From an uncultured Clostridia bacterium (GTDB taxonomy: Bacteria; Bacillota; Clostridia; Oscillospirales; Ruminococcaceae), in the NCBI GenBank assembly GCA_947625155.1, contig CANQNG010000001.1:103148-167147 (forward strand): 64,000 nucleotides of DNA, in the 5' to 3' direction. Under the pieces are notes generated by a model. It did no database searches. It was not told the origin of the DNA and saw only the letters and a list, made by a program, of their open reading frames with translations. Shown piece by piece: positions 26,864 to 36,264 of the stretch. Within the stretch, counting starts at the first letter, position 1; the number at the start of each line of letters is the position of its first letter. A program made the translations under genes and the position numbers.

Positions 26864-27604
26864 ATGGCGATATTTGGAAAAAAAGAAGCTGCCTCTGCCG
26901 CTCTGCCGGAGAAGCTGCCGACCCATGTCGGCTTTATCATGGACGGCAACGGCAGATGGGCAAAAAAGCGTGGTCTGCCCAGAAGTCTGGGTCATGTAGA
27001 GGGCGGCAAGACCTTTAAGAAGATCATGCAGTATTGCAAGGACATTGGCATCCCCTACGCTTCGTTCTATGTGTTTTCCACCGAGAACTGGAAGCGCCCG
27101 AAAGAAGAGATCAACGGGATCCTTGCTATCATGCGGGAGTATCTCGATGAGGTACAGAGCCACTTGGGCGATGGTGTACGGGCGATCTTTCTTGGGGACA
27201 AGAGCGTGTATCCGGAGGACATCCGGGAGCGCATGATCAAACTGGAACAGGATACCGCCCACCATTCCCGGCTGACGGTCCTGCTGGCGTGCAATTACGG
27301 CGGACGGGATGAGATCGCCCGTTCCGCAAGGCAGATCGCTGAACTGGTACAGAAGGGCGAGTTGGATCCGGAGGACATCACCGAACAGACGGTCGCAGAT
27401 CACCTGTATACTGCCGGGCTGCCGGATGTTGATCTGGTCATCCGTCCGAGCGGGGAACTGCGCCTTTCCAATTACCTGATCTGGCAGTGCGCCTATGCGG
27501 AGTATTATTTTACGGATGTTCTGTGGCCGGATTTTACCCCGGAGGAACTGGATAAGGCACTGATCGACTATGCCGCAAGGGGCAGGCGTTTCGGAGGCGT
27601 GTAA
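26864..27604 (+). CDS. uppS: Undecaprenyl diphosphate synthase (isoprenyl transferase)
   Basis: A 246-residue cis-prenyltransferase that builds the C55 lipid carrier for cell-wall synthesis. HVGFIMDGNGRWAKKRGLPR (with the catalytic Asp in MDGNGRW) and the C-terminal RPSGELRLSNYLIWQCAYAE block are complete. AAGGAG precedes the ATG. It stops 2 bases before cdsA starts. Confidence 0.96.
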   Translation: MAIFGKKEAASAALPEKLPTHVGFIMDGNGRWAKKRGLPRSLGHVEGGKTFKKIMQYCKDIGIPYASFYVFSTENWKRPKEEINGILAIMREYLDEVQSHLGDGVRAIFLGDKSVYPEDIRERMIKLEQDTAHHSRLTVLLACNYGGRDEIARSARQIAELVQKGELDPEDITEQTVADHLYTAGLPDVDLVIRPSGELRLSNYLIWQCAYAEYYFTDVLWPDFTPEELDKALIDYAARGRRFGGV

Positions 27605-27606
27605 GT

Positions 27607-28455
27607 ATGGCGACCCGTCTGATCAGTTCTGCGGTCGGTATTGCGCTTCTGATCGTTGTGCTAAGCCTGCGGGATACCTTTGTATTTCCTCTTGCACTTG
27701 GTATCATAGCAGCGATCATCATCTATGAATTGGCAAAGGCAGTGGGGGCAGACAAATTCCGGCTTGCCCTGACGGCTTCGGTTCTGTATGTCCCTGTCCG
27801 TGAGATCCTCGGCTTCGTGAAAGCACGATCCGGGTGGCTCATGCCGTATATGGTCATGGCTGCCTATTTTGTCACATTTCTGTTCCTGCTGTGTCTGCTG
27901 CTGACATTCCTGAAACGGCATGGTGAATTCCGCACGGAGCAGCTGTGCTTCCTGATCGTTTCCGTGATGCTGGTAGACCGTACCATTGAAACATTGGATC
28001 AGAGTATGCAAATTGGCAATACCTTCTATTTCCTGATGTCGCTCGGCGGGGCATGGATCGCTGATTCCGGTGCTTACTTTGCAGGTGTCGCATTGGGGAA
28101 ACACAAGCTCTGCCCGAATATCTCCCCGAAAAAGACCGTAGAGGGCTTTGTTGGCGGTCTGCTGTGCAATATGATCGTATTTCCGGTCGTATTCAACATC
28201 TATCTGACAGCGCAGGGTGCGGATGTGGCATCCTCGGCAGTGACCGTGGAAGCTGCTGTGCTTGGTCTGGTGTGTGCGCTGGTGAGCGTCATCGGCGACC
28301 TGACTGCCTCGGTCATCAAGCGGGAAAAGGGTATCAAGGATTTCGGGAACATCATGCCCGGTCACGGTGGTCTGATGGATCGCTTTGACAGCGTTCTGTT
28401 TGTGGTGCCGGTCTATTGGTTCACGCTTAATTTACTCCCGGATCTGACATATTGA
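27607..28455 (+). CDS. cdsA: Phosphatidate cytidylyltransferase
   Basis: A 282-residue polytopic membrane enzyme making CDP-diacylglycerol from phosphatidate and CTP. About seven hydrophobic segments are visible. The CDP-alcohol signature near the C-terminus is present as GDLTASVIKREKGIKDFGN and MPGHGGLMDRFDSVLF. It is coupled to uppS (2-base gap). Confidence 0.94.
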   Translation: MATRLISSAVGIALLIVVLSLRDTFVFPLALGIIAAIIIYELAKAVGADKFRLALTASVLYVPVREILGFVKARSGWLMPYMVMAAYFVTFLFLLCLLLTFLKRHGEFRTEQLCFLIVSVMLVDRTIETLDQSMQIGNTFYFLMSLGGAWIADSGAYFAGVALGKHKLCPNISPKKTVEGFVGGLLCNMIVFPVVFNIYLTAQGADVASSAVTVEAAVLGLVCALVSVIGDLTASVIKREKGIKDFGNIMPGHGGLMDRFDSVLFVVPVYWFTLNLLPDLTY

Positions 28456-28460
28456 TGGCT

Positions 28461-28485
28461 AAGCCCGTCCGCAGCGGATGGGCTT
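28461..28485 (+). terminator. Hairpin between cdsA and dxr
   Basis: AAGCCCGTCCGC pairs with GCGGATGGGCTT (one G-T pair) around a minimal loop, giving a very stable stem. The downstream run is only ATTCCGGTTTATT, so it may act as a weak or partial terminator or as an mRNA processing/stability element. Confidence 0.35.
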
Positions 28486-28530
28486 ATTCCGGTTTATTGC
28501 CGCATAATGGCGGGGAAAGGACGATATACT

Positions 28531-29682
28531 ATGAAGAAAGCAGCGATCCTTGGTTCTACCGGTTCGATCGGTACGCAGGCGCTGGAGGTCGTGGAAAAGC
28601 ATGGCATTCAGGTCACGGCACTTGCGGCGCACAGCAATGTGAGCTTGCTGGCGGAACAGGCAAAGCATTTCCACCCGGAGATCGTGTGTATTTTCGACGA
28701 GGAAAAGGCACAGGCGCTTTCGGAGCTTCTGAAGGGCGAGGGCATCGAGATCGTCACCGGCATGGAGGGCTTGTGTGAACTGGCAGAACTGCCGGAAAAT
28801 GACATCGTGCTCAATTCCGTGGTCGGTATGGTGGGTCTGCTCCCCACCCTGAAAGCCATCGAAGCCGGAAAGGACATCGCCCTTGCCAACAAGGAGACAC
28901 TCGTGGCAGGCGGCTCGCTGGTCATGGAAGCAGCAAGGAAACAGGGCGTGCGCATTTTCCCGGTGGACAGTGAGCATTCTGCCGTGTTCCAGTGCTTGCA
29001 GGGCAACAGCATGAACCGCATCCGGAAGATGATACTGACCGCTTCGGGCGGACCTTTCTTCGGGAAGAAAAAGGCAGATCTCGTCCATGTCAAAGCAGCC
29101 GATGCCCTGCATCATCCCAACTGGGAAATGGGCAGCAAGATCACCATCGATTCCGCAACGCTCATGAACAAGGGCTTGGAATTCATCGAGGCAAAGTGGC
29201 TGTTCGACTTGGATCCGTCCCAGATCGAGATCGTCGTCCACCGGCAGAGCGTGCTGCATTCGGCGGTGGAATTCGAGGACTATGCGGTCATCGGGCAGAT
29301 GGGCGTACCGGATATGAAGATCCCGATCCAGTATGCATTGCTCTACCCGGAACGAAAGCCCTGCCCGACCCGACCGCTGTCTCTGACGGATTACGGCACG
29401 CTGACCTTTGAAAAGCCCGATCTTGAGACATTTGACTGTCTGCGGGCAGCGTTGGATGCGATCTCCGAGGGCGGTCTGTGCCCGGCGGTCGTCAACGGGG
29501 CAAATGAGGAGGCTGTCTATGCATTCCTGCGGGATGAGATCGGGTTCCTCGACATCGGCAGGCTTGTCCGGGAAACAATGGAGCATGTCAAAGGCGGCGA
29601 AGTGCATTGCTATGACGATGTGCTGCAAGCCGACCATGCGGCAAGAGCCTATGTGCGGGAGCGTATCGGCGCCGGTCTGTAA
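28531..29682 (+). CDS. dxr: 1-deoxy-D-xylulose 5-phosphate reductoisomerase
   Basis: A 383-residue MEP-pathway enzyme that makes 2-C-methylerythritol 4-phosphate with NADPH. AAILGSTGSIGTQALEVVEK binds NADPH; the metal/substrate residues lie in ALANKETLVAGG, FPVDSEHSAVFQCLQG and the flexible loop TASGGPFFG. The start MKKAAILGS has AAAGGA 9 bases upstream; the frame extends to 28507 without a better start. It supplies isoprenoid precursors for the uppS product, and ispG, also in this cluster, acts later in the pathway. Confidence 0.95.
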   Translation: MKKAAILGSTGSIGTQALEVVEKHGIQVTALAAHSNVSLLAEQAKHFHPEIVCIFDEEKAQALSELLKGEGIEIVTGMEGLCELAELPENDIVLNSVVGMVGLLPTLKAIEAGKDIALANKETLVAGGSLVMEAARKQGVRIFPVDSEHSAVFQCLQGNSMNRIRKMILTASGGPFFGKKKADLVHVKAADALHHPNWEMGSKITIDSATLMNKGLEFIEAKWLFDLDPSQIEIVVHRQSVLHSAVEFEDYAVIGQMGVPDMKIPIQYALLYPERKPCPTRPLSLTDYGTLTFEKPDLETFDCLRAALDAISEGGLCPAVVNGANEEAVYAFLRDEIGFLDIGRLVRETMEHVKGGEVHCYDDVLQADHAARAYVRERIGAGL

Positions 29683-29711
29683 TTTTTCTTGGCACGGAAA
29701 GGAAAATGTAT

Positions 29712-30767
29712 ATGGGTATTGGTTCGATCCTGATCGCAGTCGTCGTGTTCTTAGCGATCGTGGTGTTTCATGAATTTGGGCATTTTATCGTGGCAAAACT
29801 CTGCGGTATCAAAGTCAATGAATTTTCGGTAGGCATGGGTCCTGTGCTCCTGAAAAAGAAGGGAAAGGAAACACAGTACTCCCTGCGGCTGTTTCCCATT
29901 GGCGGCTTCTGTGCTATGGAAGGGGAGGATGCGGAAAGCAGTGACCCCCGCTCCTTTGGCAGCAGACCGGTGTGGAGCAGGATCGCCGTTGTGGTCGCCG
30001 GTGCGGCGATGAATCTGATACTGGGATTTCTGATCATCATTGTCACGACATTGCTCTATGGGGATGTGACAACGGTGCAGATCGCCGGATTTTCGAGCGA
30101 TGTGGAAACCGGGCAGTCTACCTCCACCAGTGAAACGACTGGCTTGCAGGCAGGGGATACCATCCTTTCCCTAGACGGGATGCACATATTTACAGATACC
30201 GACATTTCCTACAAGCTTCAGACAGCGGAGTCGGATACCATGGAGGTCGTCGTGCGCCGTGACGGAAAAAAAGTCACGCTCCCAGCGGTGACGTTCCACA
30301 ATACGAACACCAATGCCCGCTTTGATTTCTATGTGAAAGCAGAAGACCTGAGCTTTTGGGGCGTGGTAAAATACGGTTTCCTGAATGCCATTTCCACCGG
30401 GCGGCTGATATGGTCGTCCCTGATCGACCTGCTGACAGGGAAGTACGGGTTTCAGGATATGTCAGGACCAGTGGGGATCGTGAGTACCATCGGGGAGGCG
30501 GCAAGCTACGGTGAAACATTCCGGCAGCATCTGATCTCCGTGCTGTCGCTGGCATCCTTTATCACTATCAATGTCGGCATATTCAACCTGCTGCCCATCC
30601 CTGCACTGGACGGGGCAAGGCTGATCTTCCTGCTGGTGGAAGCTGTCCGCCGCAAACCTGTCAAGCCCGAATATGAGGGCATGGTGCATTTTATCGGCAT
30701 GGCACTGCTGATGCTGCTGATGCTGGCGGTGACGTTTCAGGACATCACCCGGCTGATACAGAAATAG
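29712..30767 (+). CDS. rseP: Site-2 (RIP) metalloprotease, RseP/RasP type
   Basis: A 351-residue intramembrane zinc protease. HEFGH in VVFHEFGHFIV lies in the first membrane helix, the second motif NLLPIPALDGAR near residue 295 supplies the third zinc ligand Asp, and a single PDZ domain (about 110-190, GLQAGDTILSLDGM) lies between. It processes regulatory membrane proteins and remnant signal peptides. ATG 29712 is preferred over ATG 29706 because AAAGGA then has 8-base spacing. It follows dxr and precedes ispG in a single unit. Confidence 0.93.
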   Translation: MGIGSILIAVVVFLAIVVFHEFGHFIVAKLCGIKVNEFSVGMGPVLLKKKGKETQYSLRLFPIGGFCAMEGEDAESSDPRSFGSRPVWSRIAVVVAGAAMNLILGFLIIIVTTLLYGDVTTVQIAGFSSDVETGQSTSTSETTGLQAGDTILSLDGMHIFTDTDISYKLQTAESDTMEVVVRRDGKKVTLPAVTFHNTNTNARFDFYVKAEDLSFWGVVKYGFLNAISTGRLIWSSLIDLLTGKYGFQDMSGPVGIVSTIGEAASYGETFRQHLISVLSLASFITINVGIFNLLPIPALDGARLIFLLVEAVRRKPVKPEYEGMVHFIGMALLMLLMLAVTFQDITRLIQK

Positions 30768-30794
30768 TACAAATGTGAATGAGGAGGAACTGCA

Positions 30795-31832
30795 ATGAGA
30801 ACGGTAAGACCTGTCCGTGTCGGCAATTGTCTGCTGAACGGCGAACATATCTACATTCAGTCCATGCTGAATGTACCCGCAGAAGACGTGGAGGGCAATG
30901 TTGCACAGGCGATCGCTTTAGAGAAAGCCGGCTGCGAGATCATCCGCACCGCTGTTCCAGACCTCGAAGCTGTGCGCCTGATCCCTGCCATCAAGGAGAA
31001 GATCCACATCCCGCTGGTGGCAGACATTCACTTTGATCACCGCATTGCGCTGGAGGCTGCCGCTGCGGGCGTAGATAAAATACGCATCAACCCCGGCAAC
31101 ATCGGCAGCATGGACAGGGTAAAGCAAGTCGCAGAGGCTTGCAAGTCCCGGCATATCCCCATTCGCATCGGTGTCAATTCCGGTTCTCTGGAAAAGGAGA
31201 TCCTTGCGAAATACGGCGCTCCCACTCCGGAGGCTCTTGTGGAAAGTGCTATGCACCATGCGGCAATGCTGGAGCAGTTTGACTTCACGGACATCGTGAT
31301 CTCCATCAAATCCTCTAATGTCGACTGTATGATCGACAGCTACCGCCTTGCCGCCGAAAAATGTTCCTATCCGCTGCATTTGGGGGTCACAGAAGCCGGC
31401 ACGGAGCGCATGGGGCTGATCAGATCCGCTATCGGCATCGGTTCTCTGCTGCATGACGGCATCGGGGAGACGATCCGTGTGTCCCTGACGGATGATCCTG
31501 CAAGGGAGATCGCTGCTGCCAAGGACATTCTCAAGAGCATGGGCAAGCGGGGCGGTGTGCAGCTCGTTTCCTGTCCGACTTGTGGCAGAACGAAGATCGA
31601 TATCGTTGGGCTTGCGAAAAAGGTAGAAGAAGCCGTGCAGGACATTGACAAAAACGTGAAGATCGCCGTCATGGGCTGCGTGGTCAACGGACCGGGTGAA
31701 GCGAGGGAAGCCGACCTCGGGGTCGCCGGCGGTGACGGCATCGGGCTGCTGTTCCGGCACGGAGAGATCCTCCGGAAAGTCCCGGAAGCTGAGATCGTTC
31801 CGGCATTGTTGGAAGAACTTGCAAAATTATAG
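30795..31832 (+). CDS. ispG: 4-hydroxy-3-methylbut-2-enyl diphosphate synthase
   Basis: A 345-residue [4Fe-4S] enzyme acting late in the MEP pathway. The TIM-barrel N-terminal part includes VGNCLLNGEHIYIQSMLN and LVADIHFDHRIAL, and the C-terminal cluster cysteines are in VSCPTCGRTKID and VMGCVVNGPGEA. This is the two-domain bacterial form. GGAGG lies before the ATG. It ends 15 bases before polC. Confidence 0.96.
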   Translation: MRTVRPVRVGNCLLNGEHIYIQSMLNVPAEDVEGNVAQAIALEKAGCEIIRTAVPDLEAVRLIPAIKEKIHIPLVADIHFDHRIALEAAAAGVDKIRINPGNIGSMDRVKQVAEACKSRHIPIRIGVNSGSLEKEILAKYGAPTPEALVESAMHHAAMLEQFDFTDIVISIKSSNVDCMIDSYRLAAEKCSYPLHLGVTEAGTERMGLIRSAIGIGSLLHDGIGETIRVSLTDDPAREIAAAKDILKSMGKRGGVQLVSCPTCGRTKIDIVGLAKKVEEAVQDIDKNVKIAVMGCVVNGPGEAREADLGVAGGDGIGLLFRHGEILRKVPEAEIVPALLEELAKL

Positions 31833-31847
31833 ACCTAAGGTGATCAC

Positions 31848-34800
31848 ATGGAAAAAGCGACCGTACTGGAATTTCTGAAACAATACATAGAGGACATCCC
31901 GGTCTCCCTGCAGCAGGCTGTGATCGAGGAGATCCAGTTTGAACCGAACGGCTACCGCTTTGTACGGTTCGTGGTGAGTTGTCCGGCGATCGTTCCGGCA
32001 TCGGACATCGTACAGCTAGAGCTTGCTGTCAATGCGGCACTGGGCATTACAGGAGCAGAATTCCACTGTCGGTATGCTGCTGCCCTGTTCACCGAAGCCT
32101 GCCAGCCGGAGCTGATCGCCATGCTCAAGCGGAGGCTGCCGGTCGTCAATGGATTTCTGAACAAGGCAGACTGGACATGGGAGGACGATCATATCCACAT
32201 CGAGCTGTCCAACGGCGGCTATCCGATCCTTGCTAAATTCCATTTTTCGCAGGTGTTCGAGGAACTTGCTGCAGAGCATTTCGGCAAGGCGATCCATGTG
32301 ACCTTCCATGGAAAGGATACCCTCTCCGAGCCGGAGCTGCAAAGGGTCATTGAGGAAGTGCCGCCCGGAATGGAAGCGCCGCCTCCACCCCCGCCTCCTG
32401 CCTACCAGAGCTACACCCCGCCGCCCATCCCGGACAAGCCGCAGTCCGTTTCACAGGATGCGGTCGAGCTGTCCTCCTGTAAGGGGGAAGATAAGGTCAT
32501 CATGGGGCGCAGTATCCGCACAGAGCCGATCCCTATACCGGAAGCCTTGCAGACAAGAGGCGAACGGGTCGTGGTCTATGGTGATATTTTTGCCACAGAA
32601 AGCCGGGATGTACGGGGAGAACGGCGCATCGTGACCTATTCTATCACGGATTTTTCCGGTTCGGTGCTGGTGAAACTGTTTGAAAGCGTCAAAAAGCTGG
32701 AGCTGCTGCATCTAGAGGAGCTGAAAAACGGTGTCAGCGTACTGGTCGCTGGAAGGGTCGAAGAGGATACTTACATCCATGAGGCAGTACTCCGTCCGGA
32801 TGCCATTGTTGTCCGCAAGCGCAAGCGCAAGGAGGACAATGCTCCCCGCAAGCGTGTCGAGCTGCACTGCCACACGAATATGTCCGCTATGGATGCCATT
32901 ACGCCGGCGGCTGATCTGGTAAAACGGGCGCACGACTGGGGACATCCGGCAATTGCCATTACCGATCACGGCGTGGTGCAGGCATTTCCGGAAGCCATGT
33001 CGGCAGAGCGTTCTCTCAAAGACCCGAATTTTAAGGTCATCTATGGCTGTGAAGCCTATGTTGTCAATGATCTGGAACGGCAGACCATCCTGAAAGGGGA
33101 GGACGACCGGAGCATTCAGGACGAGGTGATCATCTTTGACGTAGAGACCACAGGACTGAGCTGTAAGCATGACCGCCTGACGGAGATCGGTGCAGTCAAG
33201 CTGAAACATATGCAGATCGTGGAGACATTCGACACGTTTGTTGACCCGGAACGGGACATCCCAGCAGCGATCACCGATCTGACCGGTATCACCAATGAAA
33301 TGGTGCAGGGTGCCCCCTCAGAAAAAGAGGCGCTGAAAGCGTTCATAAGATTCTGCGGCGACAAGCCTGTTCTTGCGGCACATAATGCAAGCTTTGATAC
33401 CTCCTTCATCCATACCGCCTGCAAGCGGCAGGGCATTACGTTTGACTATGCGTGGATCGACACGCTGATACTCTGCCAGTCCGCCTTGCCGGAGCTGAAC
33501 CGCCACAAGCTCGATGTGGTCGCCAAGCATCTCAAGCTCGGCAAATTTGGGCATCACCGTGCGAGTGAAGATGCGGCAATGCTTGCCAAGATCTACATCA
33601 CACTTGTAGAGCGCCTTGCCAAGGAAAAGGGGGTGGAGCGCCTCACCGATCTGAATACCAAAGCCGACCCGATCGACGTGCGCAAACTGAGATCGTATCA
33701 CCAGATCATTCTTGTCCGCAATCAGCGGGGCATGAAGAATTTGTACCGTCTGGTGTCCGCCGGACATCTGAAGTATTTCTACCGGCATCCGCTGATCCCG
33801 AGATCGGAGCTGCTCCGTTACAGGGAAGGGCTGATATTTGGCTCGGCATGTGAGGCAGGCGAGCTGTTTTCTGCGCTGGTGGACGGAAAGGACGATGCGT
33901 ATCTGGAGAAGATCGCCAAATTCTATGATTATCTGGAGATCCAGCCCATCGCCAATAATGCTTTCATGCTCCGGAACGGGCTTGCCAAGGATGAGGAAGC
34001 CTTGCGGGCATATAACCGGAAGATCGTTGCATTGGGTGAGAAGCTCGGCATACCGGTCGTGGCGACCTGTGATGTGCATTTTATGGACAAAAAGGACGCT
34101 ATTTACCGGAAGATCCTGACTTCCGGGCAGGGCTTTTCAGATACGGAATTCCAGCCGCCGCTGTATCTGCGCACCACAGAGGAAATGCTGAAAGAATTCG
34201 CCTACCTCGGTGAAGAAAAGGCGGAGGAGATCGTTATCACCGCTCCCTGCCGCATTGCGGATGCCTGTGAGCATGTGTTTGCGATCCCGAACGGGACATT
34301 CACCCCGAATATTCCCGGTGCGGAGGAGGATCTTGTTCGTATCACCAATGAACGGGCAAAGGAGATCTACGGCGATCCGCTGCCGGAGATCGTCCGGGCA
34401 AGGCTTGACCGGGAGCTTGACTCGATCATCAAGCACGGCTTTTCGGTGCTGTATATGATCGCCCAGAAGCTGGTGTACAATTCGGAGCAGCACGGCTATC
34501 ACGTAGGCTCCAGAGGCTCGGTCGGTTCTTCGTTCGTCGCATCGATGGCAGGTATTTCGGAGGTCAATCCGCTGCCGCCGCACTATATCTGTCCGAAATG
34601 CAAATACAGCAAATTTATTTCAGACGGCAGCTATGGGTCGGGATATGACTTGCCGGCTAAGAACTGCCCCCAATGTGGGACAGAGCTGCTGCATGACGGG
34701 CATGACATTCCCTTTGAGACGTTCCTCGGCTTTGACGGTGACAAGGCACCGGATATCGACCTGAACTTCTCCGGTGAATACCAGTCCGGCGCACACCGTT

Positions 34801-36179
34801 ACACGGAGGAGCTGTTCGGGCGGGATAATGTGTTCAAGGCAGGTACGATCGGTACGATCGCAGAAAAGACGGCTTATGGCTTTGTGATGAAATACGTGGA
34901 GGAGCAGGGCATACTGCTCAACAACACGGAAATGGATCGCCTGTCGATCGGCTGTACCGGCATCAAGCGCACCACCGGACAGCATCCGGGCGGCATGGTC
35001 GTTGTACCCTCCAATTATGAGGTGTACGACTTCACACCCGTTCAGCACCCGGCAGATTCTGCGGATTCGGACATCATCACAACGCATTTTGACTTCAACT
35101 CGCTGCACGACACCATCTTAAAGCTGGATGAGCTGGGGCATGTTGTGCCGACACAGTACAAACATCTGGAAGATATGACCGGGAAGAAGATCTCGGAGAT
35201 CCCCGGCTATGACCCGAAGGTCATTCAGATGTGTACGGACTGCTCGGTGCTGGGTGTGACAAAGGAGGACATCTTCTGCGAAACAGGCAGCCTTGGTCTG
35301 CCGGAAATGGGTACAAGTTTCACGATCCAGATGCTGCTGGATGCCAAACCGAAGCGGTTTTCAGATTTTTTGCAGATCTCCGGGCTGTCGCATGGCACGG
35401 ATGTATGGCTTGGCAACGCCAAAGATCTGATCGATGCAGGAACATGCACCATTTCCGAGGTGATCGGTACCCGTGACAGCATCATGACATATCTGCTGCA
35501 CAAGGGCGTTGAACCGAAACAGGCATTCCAGATCATGGAATTTACCCGTAAGGGCAAGGCGAAAAAAATGTTTACCCCTGAACTGGTCGCCATGCTCAGA
35601 GAGCATGATGTGCCGGAATGGTATATCGAGAGCTGCCTGAAGATCAAATACATGTTCCCGAAAGCCCATGCAGCCGCCTACATCATCGCTGCTATGAAGC
35701 TCGGCTGGTTCAAGCTGTATATGCCGCTGCCGTATTATTCGACATTCTTTACGGTACGGGGCGAGGACTTTGATGCAGAACTTGCCGTCAGGGGCAAGGA
35801 TGCCGTCCGGGAAAAGATCATCGAACTGCGGGAAAAGGGAAACGGCAGAACGAAAAAGGAGACCGACCTCTATGAAATTCTGCTGATCGTCAATGAAATG
35901 CTGGCAAGAGGGTTGGAATTTCTGCCCATTGACCTGTATCGGTCACATGCCACAAAGTACCTGATCGAGGACGGAAAGATCCGTATCCCGTTCGGTGCGG
36001 TCAGCGGTGTGGGGGAGGCGGCTGCCTACAATGTATATGAGACAGCGCAAAAGGGGAATTTTCTCTCCATTGAGGAATTTCAGCAGGAGAGCAGTGTGTC
36101 AAAAACGATAATTGAAACGCTGGAAAGTTTAGGAGCGTTTGGCGATCTGCCCAAATCGACACAGATGAGCTTCTTTTAA
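31848..36179 (+). CDS. polC: DNA polymerase III alpha subunit, PolC type
   Basis: A 1,443-residue Gram-positive replicative polymerase with built-in proofreading. An N-terminal domain is followed by a proline-rich linker (APPPPPPPAYQSYTPPPIP near 180-200) and an OB-fold (about 240-330). The PHP domain opens at about 336 (VELHCHTNMSAMDAITPAAD) and is interrupted by a DnaQ-like exonuclease near 426 (VIIFDVETTGLS, FDTSFIHTA, HRASEDAAML). The PolC zinc motif CPKCKY...CPQCG lies near 915 and the polymerase acids in APDIDLNFSGEYQ. This completes the DnaE/PolC pair of Firmicutes. The stop is followed directly by the his promoter. Confidence 0.97.
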   Translation: MEKATVLEFLKQYIEDIPVSLQQAVIEEIQFEPNGYRFVRFVVSCPAIVPASDIVQLELAVNAALGITGAEFHCRYAAALFTEACQPELIAMLKRRLPVVNGFLNKADWTWEDDHIHIELSNGGYPILAKFHFSQVFEELAAEHFGKAIHVTFHGKDTLSEPELQRVIEEVPPGMEAPPPPPPPAYQSYTPPPIPDKPQSVSQDAVELSSCKGEDKVIMGRSIRTEPIPIPEALQTRGERVVVYGDIFATESRDVRGERRIVTYSITDFSGSVLVKLFESVKKLELLHLEELKNGVSVLVAGRVEEDTYIHEAVLRPDAIVVRKRKRKEDNAPRKRVELHCHTNMSAMDAITPAADLVKRAHDWGHPAIAITDHGVVQAFPEAMSAERSLKDPNFKVIYGCEAYVVNDLERQTILKGEDDRSIQDEVIIFDVETTGLSCKHDRLTEIGAVKLKHMQIVETFDTFVDPERDIPAAITDLTGITNEMVQGAPSEKEALKAFIRFCGDKPVLAAHNASFDTSFIHTACKRQGITFDYAWIDTLILCQSALPELNRHKLDVVAKHLKLGKFGHHRASEDAAMLAKIYITLVERLAKEKGVERLTDLNTKADPIDVRKLRSYHQIILVRNQRGMKNLYRLVSAGHLKYFYRHPLIPRSELLRYREGLIFGSACEAGELFSALVDGKDDAYLEKIAKFYDYLEIQPIANNAFMLRNGLAKDEEALRAYNRKIVALGEKLGIPVVATCDVHFMDKKDAIYRKILTSGQGFSDTEFQPPLYLRTTEEMLKEFAYLGEEKAEEIVITAPCRIADACEHVFAIPNGTFTPNIPGAEEDLVRITNERAKEIYGDPLPEIVRARLDRELDSIIKHGFSVLYMIAQKLVYNSEQHGYHVGSRGSVGSSFVASMAGISEVNPLPPHYICPKCKYSKFISDGSYGSGYDLPAKNCPQCGTELLHDGHDIPFETFLGFDGDKAPDIDLNFSGEYQSGAHRYTEELFGRDNVFKAGTIGTIAEKTAYGFVMKYVEEQGILLNNTEMDRLSIGCTGIKRTTGQHPGGMVVVPSNYEVYDFTPVQHPADSADSDIITTHFDFNSLHDTILKLDELGHVVPTQYKHLEDMTGKKISEIPGYDPKVIQMCTDCSVLGVTKEDIFCETGSLGLPEMGTSFTIQMLLDAKPKRFSDFLQISGLSHGTDVWLGNAKDLIDAGTCTISEVIGTRDSIMTYLLHKGVEPKQAFQIMEFTRKGKAKKMFTPELVAMLREHDVPEWYIESCLKIKYMFPKAHAAAYIIAAMKLGWFKLYMPLPYYSTFFTVRGEDFDAELAVRGKDAVREKIIELREKGNGRTKKETDLYEILLIVNEMLARGLEFLPIDLYRSHATKYLIEDGKIRIPFGAVSGVGEAAAYNVYETAQKGNFLSIEEFQQESSVSKTIIETLESLGAFGDLPKSTQMSFF

Positions 36180-36180
36180 C

Positions 36181-36209
36181 TTGACAAGGATGGTCAAATG
36201 TGTTATCAT
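36181..36209 (+). promoter_or_regulatory. Promoter of the histidine operon
   Basis: Perfect TTGACA (36181-36186) one base after the polC stop, a 17-base spacer and TATCAT (36204-36209), with an extended -10 TGT. Transcription should start near 36216. Confidence 0.8.
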
Positions 36210-36237
36210 AGTACCATGATACTATAGTAACATAGTA
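36208..36237 (+). promoter_or_regulatory. Candidate operator of the histidine operon
   Basis: An inverted repeat ATAGTA-6 bases-TACTAT (36208-36225) overlaps the -10 and start site, and two further ATAGTA half-sites follow at 36224-36229 and 36232-36237. Placement over the start point is what a repressor would use. The regulator is not in the window; a TrpR-like HisR/YerC protein is a possibility known from Firmicutes, but I cannot verify its consensus. Confidence 0.45.
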
Positions 36238-36264
36238 GCACGCTAAAGTGAAAGGATATACGCT

